From contig VTFK01000307.1 in assembly GCA_009617715.1 (NCBI GenBank), positions 248,001-312,000 of the forward strand: 64,000 bases of DNA, written 5' to 3'. The notes beneath the pieces are model-generated. The model worked only from the letters and a program-made list of their open reading frames with translations, made no database searches and was not told the DNA's origin. Of the stretch, positions 47,241-60,364 are shown in pieces. The translations under genes and the position numbers were made by a program. Within the stretch, counting starts at the first letter, position 1. Every line of letters begins with the position of its first letter. This DNA is from Plectrocnemia conspersa (lineage: Eukaryota; Arthropoda; Insecta; Trichoptera; Polycentropodidae).

Positions 47241-48020
47241 AAAAAAATACAACTAAAATATAAAATGTAGTTCAAAAGAAGCGCACATATGTATTTTGCG
47301 ATAATGTATTTTATTATGACCGTAGAATGCTCTTAGCTGATGCAGAATCACATATAACAAACAAAAATATAAATGCTGTGAAATTGACCGTTCTTGATAT
47401 TGTTGCTTTGCTAGCACTATTTGTTAATAAGCAATTATTTTTATTAAATTATGGTGTCTCTACGAATTAGAATTGAAATAATACTTATGAAAATACCGTA
47501 TAATTAAGTCTTTAAAGAAGTATTTCAATGTTTTTTTTAGAATCGTTTTAGTAGACGTCTTATTTAGCATAATGAATTGCGAGTGTTGAAACTCTTGAAT
47601 AACAAACGTCGCAAATGTCTCTCTTGTTGAATTTATATTATACTATAGCTAAGTATAATATAATATTATTAAATAATAATTTAAGCGTATGAATACATGT
47701 GTATAAGTATTTCTGTACAATTGTTAATTATATTCACATTGTTTATATTTCTGGAGGTTAATAAAAATATCTTAGTAAGCTTAACAAGTAGCTGTTGCCA
47801 GCAGCGAAACTTGTTGATGCTTTCATACAAAGACATCTTACTGAACAACAACATTCACGTATCATAATTATGTTGTTTTTCACGTATTATCTAGCAAATG
47901 ATCGATATATTATATAAGTGATATTTTTGCTAAAGCAGACCGTGTTTTTTGTTGTTCAAGATATTACAACTATTAATTTTAGCTATATTAGTATAGTAAA
48001 AAGTTATTTTAGTAATCTTA
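47241..48020. other. A+T-rich stretch upstream of an RT relic
   Basis: No gene is supported. Part of it may be further decayed LINE sequence, since the RT relic follows directly, but no motif could be read before 48021. Confidence 0.4.
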
Positions 48021-48760
<740 letters not shown>

Positions 48761-50210
48761 AGTGTCTATTTTGAATACAACCTTAATTTAAATACAAACA
48801 CAAAATGGCAAAGCATATATTGATTTAGAGGCTAAAGATAACGTATCAATGGTTCTAATTCTCCAATGAAACGTATAACTTAAGTTATCACTAAATTTAT
48901 AAGTTTTTTTTTAATTTCTTAAATTTTTTTGCTTTATTTGTAAACACTTTTTTTCCCTTTAAATTACAACTACAGACACTTATTTTTGATCGAATTGTAG
49001 CTAATAAGAAATTTTAAACATAAAAATTGTTATAAACCAGTAACATGTATAGCATATATAAATAATTGGTATGTTTGAAAATTATTTATAAAATTGAAAT
49101 AAACGTTTATAAAAAAATCTAGCTTTATGCGATTTCTTTGGTACGGTTATGTTTGTAAATTTAATTCTTTCCCAAGTTTCTCAGGATTAAAATTTTGCGT
49201 CTTTTTCTATAAATTTTTGATTAGTAACACTCTATGTTACTTAAACTTATTGCTTAATTTAAGAAATAGTAGGAGTAAGCTAATGTAATTTATACGTTTA
49301 TACATGATAACCAAATTTTATTTAAATGCGACGATTTTAATTGCATAAAGGTAACTTTTGATTTTGTGGTTTTATATAATATGATGGTTATATATTATTT
49401 GTACATTTTGAAATTCTGGGAAAATGTCGCAGTTGAGGAGAGCGATCGTAATTAGAATATTGTATCTATATACATATATGGTTCACCAGTTCAAATAATA
49501 TCAGTTCGAAGCATGTTTCAATATGTTTCAATAATCTGCACTTCGATATTCTCTATCAGTGAAATTTGCCAGCACAGTATTCTCTTTTCTGACAAAGAGA
49601 ATGCAGTCAAAATGATCTGTGATAAATTTATTTGAAATAAGTTAAAGGCTTAAAAACAATTATAAATCTAGTTTAATTTGCACTGCGCCAATTGAATTTT
49701 GTTAATGGGCACTTAAACATTTTATTCGTACAGAAAAGACAGTTGCTTAAACTTGTTCAACCATTTACAGCGCTATAAAATTACATGAAAGTTTCCATTT
49801 TAAATCTAAATATATTAATCTGGTAGTTTGAGTCAAACGTTATATTTTTTAAATAAAAGGGTTTGAGGTAAGCTCCAGAAGTCTATTTGGGTTTGAGCTA
49901 ATCTTAAAAGATCTCTTTACCTTACCGTGGTCCTTTTTCAATAAACAGCAAGATTTATTTTATTTTAGCTCTTTTAAATGATCTAGATTTTTTGATTTTA
50001 ATGTTACTAAGAGTTTAATTTTAAATTCATAATGCTCCAAATAGATGCACTGGAATAATCGAGAGTACACTGTATTATATAATATATAAAAATCTACTTG
50101 CCATACTTTTAGTACATATGTATTTAACCACAACTGTGAAAATAAATTGTCTCATCCTTACTCACATGCAGAGCTTTTGATTTTTGCGGTGTATTCTTAT
50201 ACCATAGGGC
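48761..50210. other. A+T-rich non-coding stretch
   Basis: About 1.45 kb with no supported gene, RNA or repeat boundary. Confidence 0.55.
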
Positions 50211-50700
50211 TTTTAATTTACCAGAGCTACGTTGACGGCGTTAAAGTGTGCGGATAGTTGTTTTGGGTCCCGCGACACATGTCTGTTTGCCGTCGCACAA
50301 TAAAACTCGGTCGGCGCCATTTTGAAGACGTAGCGGCGGTGTCGCATTACTCCCAGTCGCCGACAATGATATCCGAAGGCGTCTACGGTGGCGAAACGAA
50401 ATGAATCCCGGGACGACGGGCTTTCGAGCTGGGCCGGAGCTTTGAAAGCTCGACCAACTTTCCCACCCGCTGACAATACGTCCCGTGACGAGCGTGACGC
50501 CATTCGTCCTTTCGAGAGACACTTTTACAAGCGAACGACCAGGACGTGGGGAACGGATTTTGTAACTTATTACCGCCGCCGTTTTGGCCCTTACACGCCT
50601 TTTCGAACATTAACCCGCCTTTTACGTTATCCAAGCGCGCGCGTGTGTGTACTGTTAAAAAACACACACCCACACATACGTAGGGATAAAATCGTGATAA
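50211..50700. promoter_or_regulatory. CG-rich island, candidate regulatory element or first exon
   Basis: About 480 bp with dense CpG, sharply set off from A/T-rich flanks. It includes GTCGGCGCCATTTTGAAG (a GCCATTTT PHO/YY1-like word), AGCGGCGGTGTCGC and TTATTACCGCCGCCG, and ends in GCGCGCGCGTGTGTGTAC. Overlapping frames of 93-115 codons exist on both strands (plus 50388-50735; minus 50213-50673), none with a recognisable domain, as G+C-rich DNA with few stops would give. A strong acceptor-like run TTCTTCTTCTTCTTTCAG ends at 50780. A CpG-rich promoter or 5' exon is possible; a conserved non-coding element is equally likely. Confidence 0.4.
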
Positions 50701-51017
50701 AGTACTGGAACGTAAATAAATTCACTCGAGCATAAAAAAGGGAATTAACGTATTCACGTATGTTCTTCTTCTTCTTTCAGAGCCGTATCCGTTATCGTAC
50801 ATTACACTGTGCTCAAAGATTTTGTTACAAAGTTAAGATTTCAAACCTTTTATAAAAACATACTTTCTAAAAATTGTGTGTATTTTATAATAATTAATAC
50901 AGGTTTAGACTAAGTTAACTCACTCACATTGAATCATTATGTAGGCACCGAAAGATTTTATATAGCTCATTATTTTCCTTATGTATTATTAAAATATGAT
51001 CTAAAATGTTTTGCTCG
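50701..51017. other. A+T-rich stretch with an acceptor-like run
   Basis: Apart from the pyrimidine-rich CTTCTTTCAG at 50762-50780, nothing is recognised. Confidence 0.4.
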
Positions 51018-51018
51018 G

Positions 51019-51150
51019 ATGATTTAACTCGATCGTAGACAGTTTGTCCCCTATGGTGGCCGATTGTAGAAAGAGTATTTCACCCCTTCGGGGGTTCTTC
51101 AAGGGTCCAACTTGGGCCCTCTGCTTTTCAGGTTATTGATTAACCAAGCA
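51019..51150 (+). pseudogene. LINE reverse-transcriptase relic (GVLQGSNLGPLLF)
   Basis: From 51028 one frame reads LDRRQFVPYGGRL, a TAG, KEYFTPSGVLQGSNLGPLLF and RLLINQ. This is the RT segment SYLSDRRQ-V---G, then S-GVPQGS-LGPLLF-L-IND, one of the most conserved LINE stretches, including the strand leading to the catalytic loop. A single in-frame stop lies inside it. The beginning GATGATTTAACT and GATCGTAGACA are shared with 7309-7368, where the region between them is longer, so this copy has a small internal deletion. Nothing recognisable extends further downstream. Confidence 0.8.
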
Positions 51151-52379
51151 TCTATGTCATGTCTAATATAATTTCTATTTTTTGAAGGCATTTTAAAAGA
51201 CTTGATAAAATTTAAAGTATTTTATTTCATTATTTCCTCAATGATTCATCTATTAATATATTACGGTAAAAAGATTTAGTAATTCCTAACCATTTTATCT
51301 AGAATTCATCAATGGATTTTGAAAACAAGTTTTTGATTAGTCTTTACCAGTCGCTCAAAACCTAGACGTGAAAATTGTTATCCATGGTTCTCAATTCAAA
51401 AAGTTTTGTTTTTACATTTACGTAAATATTTTATTTAAATAAATTTAATTACTTTTTTTAGAAAATAATTTTTAGAGAAAAACACACAAATTTAAAGATA
51501 TTTTCAGTTTTTTATTATTCGAATAAAAATAATACCAATTTATTAGCCGCCTTTGAAGCTTTTGCTGCAGATATGATTTTTGCTGCAGATATGATTTTGC
51601 TGATAAAATTTTTATGACTTTTTCGTACATTTCGGGTGGTATCTCGCCTGTTACTTAGGTTCTTCAACGGTGTTAAATCGCATGATATTGTAAACCAGTT
51701 GCCCCCCCCCCCATGAATTTGGCCAGAAGAATGCATGTCATTTAATGAAATACTATGAAAATACTTAATATTAAAATAACACTGAATGGGCAACTTTTAC
51801 CCCCCCCCCCCTCCCACTTTAAGAAATCTGAAATCATGTCCCCAATTCTAAATCATTAAAACAATCTATTCTAAAAATATGTAATTTTAGTGAAATTAAA
51901 TCGGAAAATATTTTCACCGACAGATATAGATATATTTCTACCAGATTATCTGGCAGGTGCTAGCAAAATTATATGATATATATTAATATTTAAGTAATAA
52001 TATATATTATTATATGTGTATTTTTCAGTTAAGTTATATTTTCACTAGTGAAATCCAAATGTATTTTTACCAGTAGATATTTCTACTATCAAAAATATAA
52101 TTTATCTGATAGGCGCTATTGAAATTATATGCTGCTCTAAAGTGTCTATAAAACTCTATTTGCCAGTTGCAAAATGTCCATTTTCTGTTCAAACCCAAAC
52201 CTAACCTAATGAAAGTTCTAAAATTAATTATATCGCCTTAGAACTTTGATTTGCTCAAGTCTAAAATATTTATTTTATGAGAGAATAAGCGGAAAACGAA
52301 GTACAGACAGACGTCATTGAAATGCTTTCAAATATAATTTAATTTTGAAGATATAACCTTTTCCCACCTATCAGTCGAT
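51151..52379. other. A+T-rich stretch with short tandem duplication and C-runs
   Basis: Contains an 18-bp tandem duplication (51563-51598) and runs of 11-12 C at 51702-51712 and 51800-51811. The minus frame 51793-51515 passes through them (Gly run, then repeated ISAAK) and matches no family I can name. It may be a transposon scrap. No gene is supported. Confidence 0.4.
51563..51598. repeat. 18-bp direct tandem duplication
   Basis: TGCTGCAGATATGATTTT occurs twice in a row, followed by a partial GCTGAT. In the minus frame it translates as a repeated KIISAA. Confidence 0.95.
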
Positions 52380-52525
52380 TCATAGAGTCAATTTTGCTAG
52401 ATGGTGATGCACATTGTCGTGTTGTAGAACTATGCAACTTTTGTTGACTGGAGCAGACCATTTTTTACTTTGCTGTACACAACTATTGAGCTGATCACAA
52501 AAGGATCTTGCTGTTATTTTTTAAA
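52380..52525 (-). pseudogene. Mariner transposase catalytic-domain scrap
   Basis: The minus frame reads ITARSFCDQLNSCVQQ, then VNKSCIVLQHDNVHHHLAKL and a TGA at 52380-52382. It matches the segment of mariner transposases with the second catalytic Asp, where relatives have (I/V)-QHDNARPH-A. The upstream ITA--YC-QL helix is also family-typical. Only about 45 codons survive. The N-terminal helix-turn-helix, the first Asp and the third acidic residue are absent. It probably belongs to a different copy from the mariner N-terminus at 59.1-59.4 kb. Confidence 0.75.
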
Positions 52526-52955
52526 ATGTATAACACCTCTTTCTATTGTAATAGTTTCTGTTCGTTATATTTCATTGCTTATCACTGCTGATTGATACCA
52601 ATACATATTTTTGAAAAATCTTTCATTTATCCGAATATAATTTAGGCCCTATATAAGTTGGTCGTCTTTTACGCGATCCTGTGCTTTTTCAAAATCTATA
52701 ATGCGGATGTAAATATGATTTTTCAATATATGCGCAAACAAATATATGTATATTTGGCATACTTATTAAATAGAAAAAGTATGACTTATATCGGATATAT
52801 AATACAATATAAAAATATTGATTATATATTATACATACCGAATAGATACTGTATTTTGTATATATTCCATGTTGTACATTAGTGTGTAGTTTGTCATTGA
52901 GTGAATAGCTGTGAAAAATGATAGCACCCCTGACATAATGGGTTAGATGGTTGTC
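52526..52955. other. A+T-rich non-coding stretch
   Basis: Nothing recognisable. The frames 52658-52882 and 52689-52982 are A/T-rich Ile/Tyr translations. Confidence 0.5.
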
Positions 52956-53400
52956 AGATAGGCGTAGCCGTCTTCGTGACAAATGAAAGGTCGGTTAATA
53001 GTATTATGGTAATAAGTGGCATATCTAATAGGATCTGTTAGGCCGTTGGCCAACTTTCCAATGGCCATTATTTGAAATAAATACAAGAGCCAGATCCAAT
53101 TAAAAGTCGTTAAAACGATAAACGATGTCGTCGCGTAGCTTTATCTCGTTTTGATGCATGGCACAGCCACAAAATAGGCTACGGCTTTTATATTAACCAT
53201 TATAATAAGAGAGGGAGAGAGAGAGAGAGAAGAGATGAGAAGGGATGCGGGAGAGCCTTTAACCAGTAGTCCATTATTATTTTTATTATTATTATTACCA
53301 TCGCGTGATGTTATTATTATTATGTGCGACAGGTTAATTATGACGCGAATTGTCGCGGAAGGTTAGATTGCTATTTGTGTACCTCGCTATTTAGATTTCA
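52956..53400. promoter_or_regulatory. Candidate conserved regulatory element with GA and ATT repeats
   Basis: A mixed-composition block containing GTTGGCCAACTTTCCAATGG, AAACGATAAACGATGTCGTC and CAATGGCCATTATTTG. It is followed by (GA)n (53207-53241), ATT/TTA triplet runs (53272-53297, 53311-53323) and TGACGCGAATTGTCGCGG. It has no open frame. Palindromic GGCCAAC/GTTGGCC-type words and GA runs are frequent in insect regulatory DNA. The reading is inferential. Confidence 0.3.
53207..53241. repeat. (GA)n microsatellite, imperfect
   Basis: About 35 bp of GA units with GGG and AAGAGATGAG interruptions. Confidence 0.9.
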
Positions 53401-54932
<1,532 letters not shown>

Positions 54933-55171
54933 GTATAAATTAATCTTTTTTTTAAATATTTCTACCCAAAGGAGTACTGAAACTTTTCATTGTAATCCCA
55001 AAGGTAATTCGAATATTTCTCATCTCAGAATGATGTAAACACTATTTTGTTAGAATGATAATTGTAATTATGATAATCTGAAATTACAATTTTATATTAA
55101 TATAAATAATTGTTTATGTAATTAAGAGCTTAAAAATATAGAAAACATTTTTTCAGACATACCACTTAGAC

Positions 55172-57056
55172 CAGGGGTGTCAAACTCAAAAGGCACCAAG
55201 GGCCGCATAAGGTATTTTGAGCACGCCGGCGGGCCACATCAAAAAACTTAAGAATCACTGTAACATTTCGTATTATATTTAATTAATTTACATACTTACT
55301 ACAACGGATACATTAAGCTATTGTCTCTTAACGCTAAGTATAATAATTTTGATCGAAATTTTGAAGGATGGGATGAAAAAAATATAACATTACATTATCA
55401 AAAAAATACAATTTATTTATTACAAATACAATTTTTTATTTTTGCCCCGAGGTTTGATGCCTTGTTCTTTGAGATGTTTTTGTTAATTTCATAAATGAAA
55501 ATAACTGTTCGCACAAATAAGTGGAACCGAACATTGATATAATTTTTATTGACAGTTTTTTTAAGTTCGTATAGCTTTTGGGAAGGTATGAATAATTCGT
55601 ATAGCTCTGAGCGTAGAATCTGACTGCATTTCTAATAATTCCATCTGCAAGTTTTCTTTTGCTTTTACAACGTCAAAGTTGAACGGTGCTGAGAATAATG
55701 AAAATTGTTCATCCAAAGATGAGAAATTACTAAATCTATTCTGAAATTCTTCCAACAACAAATCCAGGTGACTTTCGTATTTAGAAAAGGTAAATATGGA
55801 TTCAGTATTAACATTGTTTTTGAGTTCTTTGCAGCTAGGAAAATGAACCAAATTTTCACGTGACAACTGTGTCTTCCATAACTTTAGTTTTGTAATGAAG
55901 CATTTGATATCATCGTACAACTGAGTGATGAGTTTGTTTTTGCCTTGTAATTTCAAATTAAGATCACTTAAATGTGCAGTAATATCTACAGCAAATGCTA
56001 GATCATGGACCCAACTATCATTCTTTATTTCATCCGTGTTTTTACCTTTAATCTCCAAAAATAAAATGATTTCTTGTCTTAGCAAATAAAATCTTTTCCA
56101 CACTTTATGACACGATAACCATCGAACTGCCGTGTAGAATGGAACATCTGTGAACTCATTATCCATATCTTCTAACAGCTGACTGAATTGACGATGGTTG
56201 AGAGCATTTCCTTTGATAAAGTTCACTGTTTTTGTAACCAAGCTAAGCACGCGGTCCAATGGTAGTGCCTTTTTACACAAATTTTGTTGATGAATAATAC
56301 AGTGAAAATGGACAAATGATGAATCTGGATACAAGTTGTTAATTTTTGTTCGCAATTTGGCAGCAACACCATTATGCCTGCCAGACATATTCGCTGCACC
56401 ATCAGTAAATAAGCACACAAGTTTACTCAAATCAAAATCATAGTCATCCAAAATCCCCTCGACTTTTTCAAAAATGTCTTCGCTTTTCGTTGTATCGTGC
56501 ATTGGAATCAATTCGATGAGTTCTTCGTAAACATTGAATTCAGTGTCACAGGCCCTGATAAACACTGCGAGCTGTGCGATTCCTGTGATGTCAATAGTCT
56601 CGTCCAGCGCAATAGAATAATGCTCAAATTTGCATGATGCAGCCTTCAATTGTTGTTTCAGATCATCTGCCATTTCATCAATACGTTCAGCTACAGTGTT
56701 TCTAGTTAATGATATGTCCTTAAATAACTGCACAATTTCGGCTGAAATATTCGCGGGCAGACGGGTCGCTTCTAATGAGACTGTTTTCGAGCGAATAGCC
56801 CTTAGTTGTCGAAATCGTCGCGAACTATAGTAATTTTAAGTTAAAAACATAGGGATGTTCAAGAGCGCGCGCGCGCGCTCGCTCGCTAATTATTGTAACA
56901 CGACTTTTACTCAGTTTTAATTACAAATTACTAAAAATCAATATACTTAAATAAATCTGATCAAAAAAACCTTTTGCGTGGACAATTAATGAAAATACCG
57001 CGGGTACCCGCGGGCCGCAAAAAAATGGCTTACGGGCCGCGAGTTTGACATGGCTG
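55172..57056 (-). mobile_element. hAT transposon with intact ends and perfect 8-bp target duplication
   Basis: The left end starts CAGGGGTGTCAAACTCAAAA. The right end in reverse complement starts CAGCCATGTCAAACTCGCGG, so the terminal repeats share CAG--nTGTCAAACTC. Both sides are followed inward by GGGCCGC words. The flanks are ACTTAGAC at 55164-55171 and ACTTAGAC at 57057-57064, an exact 8-bp duplication as hAT integration makes. The length of 1885 bp is shorter than typical autonomous relatives, because the 5' coding part is missing. A (GC)n run (56864-56879) lies between the transposase relic and the right end. The perfect flank indicates a fairly recent insertion. Confidence 0.93.
55440..56838 (-). 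pseudogene. hAT transposase (GTF2IRD2/ZBED-like), N-truncated and frameshifted
   Basis: The main open stretch runs on the minus strand to a stop at 55561 and is open upstream to about 56838 (RAIRSKTVSLEATRL), so any Met or GTG start inside it is artificial. With the GTG at 56733 as residue 1, the catalytic landmarks are D44 in YSIALDETID, D111 in CLFTDGAANMSG, HCIIHQQNLCKK, and AVRWLSCHKVWKRF. After the stop the hATC dimerisation motif continues in another frame, IISMFGSTYLCEQLFSFMK (about 55530-55475), so one base was lost next to a TTAAAAAAA run. The N-terminal BED-type zinc finger is missing. Relatives gave rise to domesticated vertebrate genes; this one is a dead insect copy. Confidence 0.9.
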
Positions 57057-58355
57057 ACTTAGACGATATTTTAAGTTACTTACAAACTTTGCAATATTGA
57101 TAAAAATATAATATATTTTAAATAAACTTTTTCACTACAAAATGGCAAACTTAACCGACAATTAATTATAAAATAAAAGAGAATTGGGTTTATGCCCCTA
57201 CTATTAGCTCTAAAGCTCACGATACGCATATACGTTCGATATACTTATCATTACTCCTGTGTCTTTGTGCAGATGTTTTTGGCTCTAACGGACATAAAAA
57301 TCAAACCCAAAACTGAAATTTCCGCAACTTAAGAATTACTAGTCTGAGCGTTACGGACTGCGCTATTCTGTTCATTAATATTTTAATTTTAGAATGAACT
57401 TTTTTATTGATATCAGCAATCGTGAAACAATAAATATTTTTTTAAATTTGTAAACAATAAATATTTTTTTACCTTTGTAATCGTGAAAAAAAATTAAATT
57501 CAGCATATGCAAAAAAATAATGTCTAACATGTCACGCGGACCCTAAAAGAAGCGGCCGAGATTGCAACTCAAAAAATTATATGCATTTTTAATATTCAGT
57601 ATCTTAATTTTTTTTTTTATCGTTTTATAATATTTTATTGGTTTAACGTATAATATTGTAAAATAAAATATAATACGTTAAACTTTGTTTTGAATTTTCT
57701 AATAAATTTACAAAATATATATTAAATATATTTAAAGCTCCAGGCTCATTTAGTGTTTCTTATTGAATTAAATACACTTTTTAGGCATAGTAATTTATAT
57801 CATACATAGCAATCTTTATTTTATTTGCAAGCATGCATAGTTTTTTTATATTTAATTAGGCCAATAATTTAAATGTGTCATTATGTTTTTTATAATATTT
57901 TTATTGGTACAAAATTATTTATTTAATATTATCTTAAAATTATCAATTTATTTGCATGCACATTTAAATGATTCATAATTTCATACTTTACATAGAATCT
58001 GCACTTCCTAGTACTTACGTATATTCAATGTCGACATATTTTCTCATATCACACCATAGTTTTACTCAACTTTGGCCTCATGTAGCATAAAATACTAGAA
58101 TTTCCTTTGTCTAAATGCCGTTTTGTCTGTCGTACTATATAATTTCTTAATTGCCGATTAACCTTTTAACTATTTTAAAATCTTAATTAAGTAAAGCGAT
58201 AATAAAGAGGTTTATGTATTAGAAACCATTGAAATAATGCAAATGAAGTGAACTGTTACTGAAACTGCGCCAATTACAATGCACTTGTTTTTCTCTGAAA
58301 TACAAAAAACTATATTTACCACATTACTAAGCGTTTCTCTAGTTTAAATTGCATT
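57057..58355. other. A+T-rich stretch with a SINE-head fragment
   Basis: At 57316-57372 the words CCGCAAC, ACTAGTCTGAGCGTTACGGA and CTGCGCTATTC match the tRNA-like head of the SINE at 30228-30300 in the same orientation, with the B box lost. The rest is A/T-rich. No gene is supported. Confidence 0.5.
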
Positions 58356-58600
58356 CCCAGTAGAGAACCACAAGAATCTCATCGCACAGTCAAAAGTTGG
58401 ACATGCTTAAGAGTAGATTTGCTTGTTAAGAAACTTTGAGTGAATGTCGAATGTCTTAACGAGCTGCGAAATGGCATATTCACCCGAATTGCTAATTGGG
58501 AATCGTACGGCAGCTGTTCCGCTAACAGTTCGCTCGGTCAGGTGTAATTGCAATTGCTTCAGCTAAACTTGTGTGTGATCGGGTAAACAAGTAAATGTTT
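58356..58600. promoter_or_regulatory. Mixed-composition island with homeodomain-like words
   Basis: It contains GAATTGCTAATTGGGAATCG, GGTGTAATTGCAATTGC and CGGCAGCTGTTCCGC (an E box). It has no open frame. The clustering of TAATTG-class sites in a non-coding block between A/T deserts suggests an enhancer, by inference only. Confidence 0.3.
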
Positions 58601-59029
58601 ACCTTTAAGCGCGCTGAAGAAACTTTGTTTACTAAATTGAATCACATAAACTTTATATCGTTTTCGATACGACTGTAACACTTCCATTTAAGTGCTTAGA
58701 TAGTTTTATATGCTTTTACTAATAACGAGCAATTTAGTGCTGCATAGACTCAACAATAAAAAGTTTCATACTTTTTTGTTGTTTTTGTCATATCTGTCAT
58801 CCCTCAACCAACTGACTTCTATCATATAAGTATGTATCTAATCGATTGTTATAAAATTTTCTCGACATTCTAAGTACACACATATGTATATAGGTGTATA
58901 TTTTTCCTTATTCAAAGAATATTTTTTAGAGGTAAAAACTTTAAAATTAAATAAAAAACATAATAATCATAGTAATTGCCATGATAGTAAGAAGATAATT
59001 TTATGCCTTTAGTTTTTAAATATGATTTC
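58601..59029. other. A+T-rich non-coding stretch
   Basis: Nothing recognisable. Confidence 0.5.
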
Positions 59030-59415
59030 GAATATATGGGCGCCGATGATCGTCAAGGAGCTTCAATTCTTACACGAGCTGGATCTTGTAAGCTCGTAAA
59101 CTAAAATCTTCCATAAATGTATGGACACAGCTCCAATTGCTGTGCACAATGGCGAATCGAATCATTCGGGTCCTCTTCAATATTTCGCTCCACAGCAAAA
59201 ACAACTTCTTCGGTGCGCCCTGTACGACGTCTCTGCGGTTGCGTATTATCAATTAGAGCATGCGTGGTGCGAAAACGATCCATTGTTATACGAATTCCTT
59301 GCTCGGATGGACGGTAATGTCGAATATAAAATTTAGAAAGGGCACATCAAATTTTTCGATTTTCGAAATAAATTTGCATTATTTGTAAGCGTTTGTCTGG
59401 CGTAAGTCTATTCAT
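59030..59415 (-). pseudogene. Mariner transposase N-terminal relic
   Basis: It starts MNRLTPDKRLQIMQIYFEN (ATG 59415-59413), then TGA at 59347-59349, and stays in the same frame through RHYRPSEQGIR, MDRFRTTHALID, RRRTGRTEEVVFAVE, EEDPNDSIRHCAQQLEL to a TAG near 59104. One frame over, SLRAYKIQLV follows. This is the paired helix-turn-helix region of mariner-type transposases: relatives have a NRPTE--IR box, a PRRRTGR-EE linker, then SIRRRAQ-LGL and LHAYKIQLVQEL. The catalytic DDD half is absent; the sequence stops being recognisable by about 59030. It is inactive. Confidence 0.85.
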
Positions 59416-59687
59416 GATGAAATGGCAAACCAAGTTAAGCACAAATCAGCTGTCAGCTGCGAAATTGGCTGTCGCTAGAAAAAGTGTTGCCAAACCTCTA
59501 AAAAATATTTATTTCACATGTGCGTTCGCGGCGGAATTATTAAAAATATTTTTAATGAAGTTGAGAAAAAGTTAACAATGTACAATCTTGTATCAATTAA
59601 AATGTTTTACATCTGATGGTTCTAGAAATATGTGTAATATATGTTAAGGCTAAGTTAGAAAAAATACATGCTTTAGAGAAAAAAGAG

Positions 59688-60364
59688 CTCAGACAAAATA
59701 GGGCGGACAAAAAGGCGCAGCGACATAATAGCGTCAGATAAAACGGCGTAACGACAAAAAAGCGAAATGCATATAAAAAAATTGATTAAGGATAATAACA
59801 ATGAAAAAAACGTTTTTTATTTTTTTTATAAATTTTTGCTATATTTTTGATATTATCTTAAATTAAAACAAAATAATTATATTTAATTTGTCGATTCTCA
59901 ATATTCAAGTTTCAGATTCAGTTTAAAATGAAAAGCAAATATATTTTTTTTAAATTAAATAAACTATAGCTATTGCAGATAAAATAAGCTAAGATCACAC
60001 GAGTGTGAATAAAATACAGTCAAACACTTTACATCTAAATCGAATAAATACATGATTTTAAATGTAAAACTTAAATATATTTGAAACGAATTTTATAAAC
60101 ATGAGGATCGGAACCTTGGCTTGTTTGTTTTGTGCGGAATTACAGCTGTGACAAACTAAAAATATTTAAATTGTGTAATTAAACATAATATCAAAGGAAC
60201 AGATGAACAAATTAAAAATTTAAATAAGAAACAGTTCTCATTTTATCATTATTTGATTTTTTATTTTTATTATCCTATTGTTTTTATTTTTTGTATATGC
60301 GTTGCGCTGTTTTGTCGTTGCACTATTCAATCTTGTGCTATTTGCCGCGCTCTTTTGTCCTGAG
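59688..60364. mobile_element. MITE with repeated, inverted termini
   Basis: The left end CTCAGACAAAATAGGGCGG and right end (reverse complement) CTCAGGACAAAAGAGCGCGG form imperfect terminal inverted repeats of about 70-90 bp. Each end is made of degenerate tandem units of about 15-16 bp of the form GACAAAAnnGCGn: five at the left (59691-59772), at least three at the right (60293-60362). The interior is A/T-rich with no coding frame. The length of 677 bp fits a miniature DNA transposon. The superfamily and target duplication could not be determined. Confidence 0.75.

Noticed and set aside
50213..50735. Four frames of 93-115 codons on both strands
   Set aside because: Mutually overlapping, with no domain or start context; expected in CpG-rich DNA with few stop codons.
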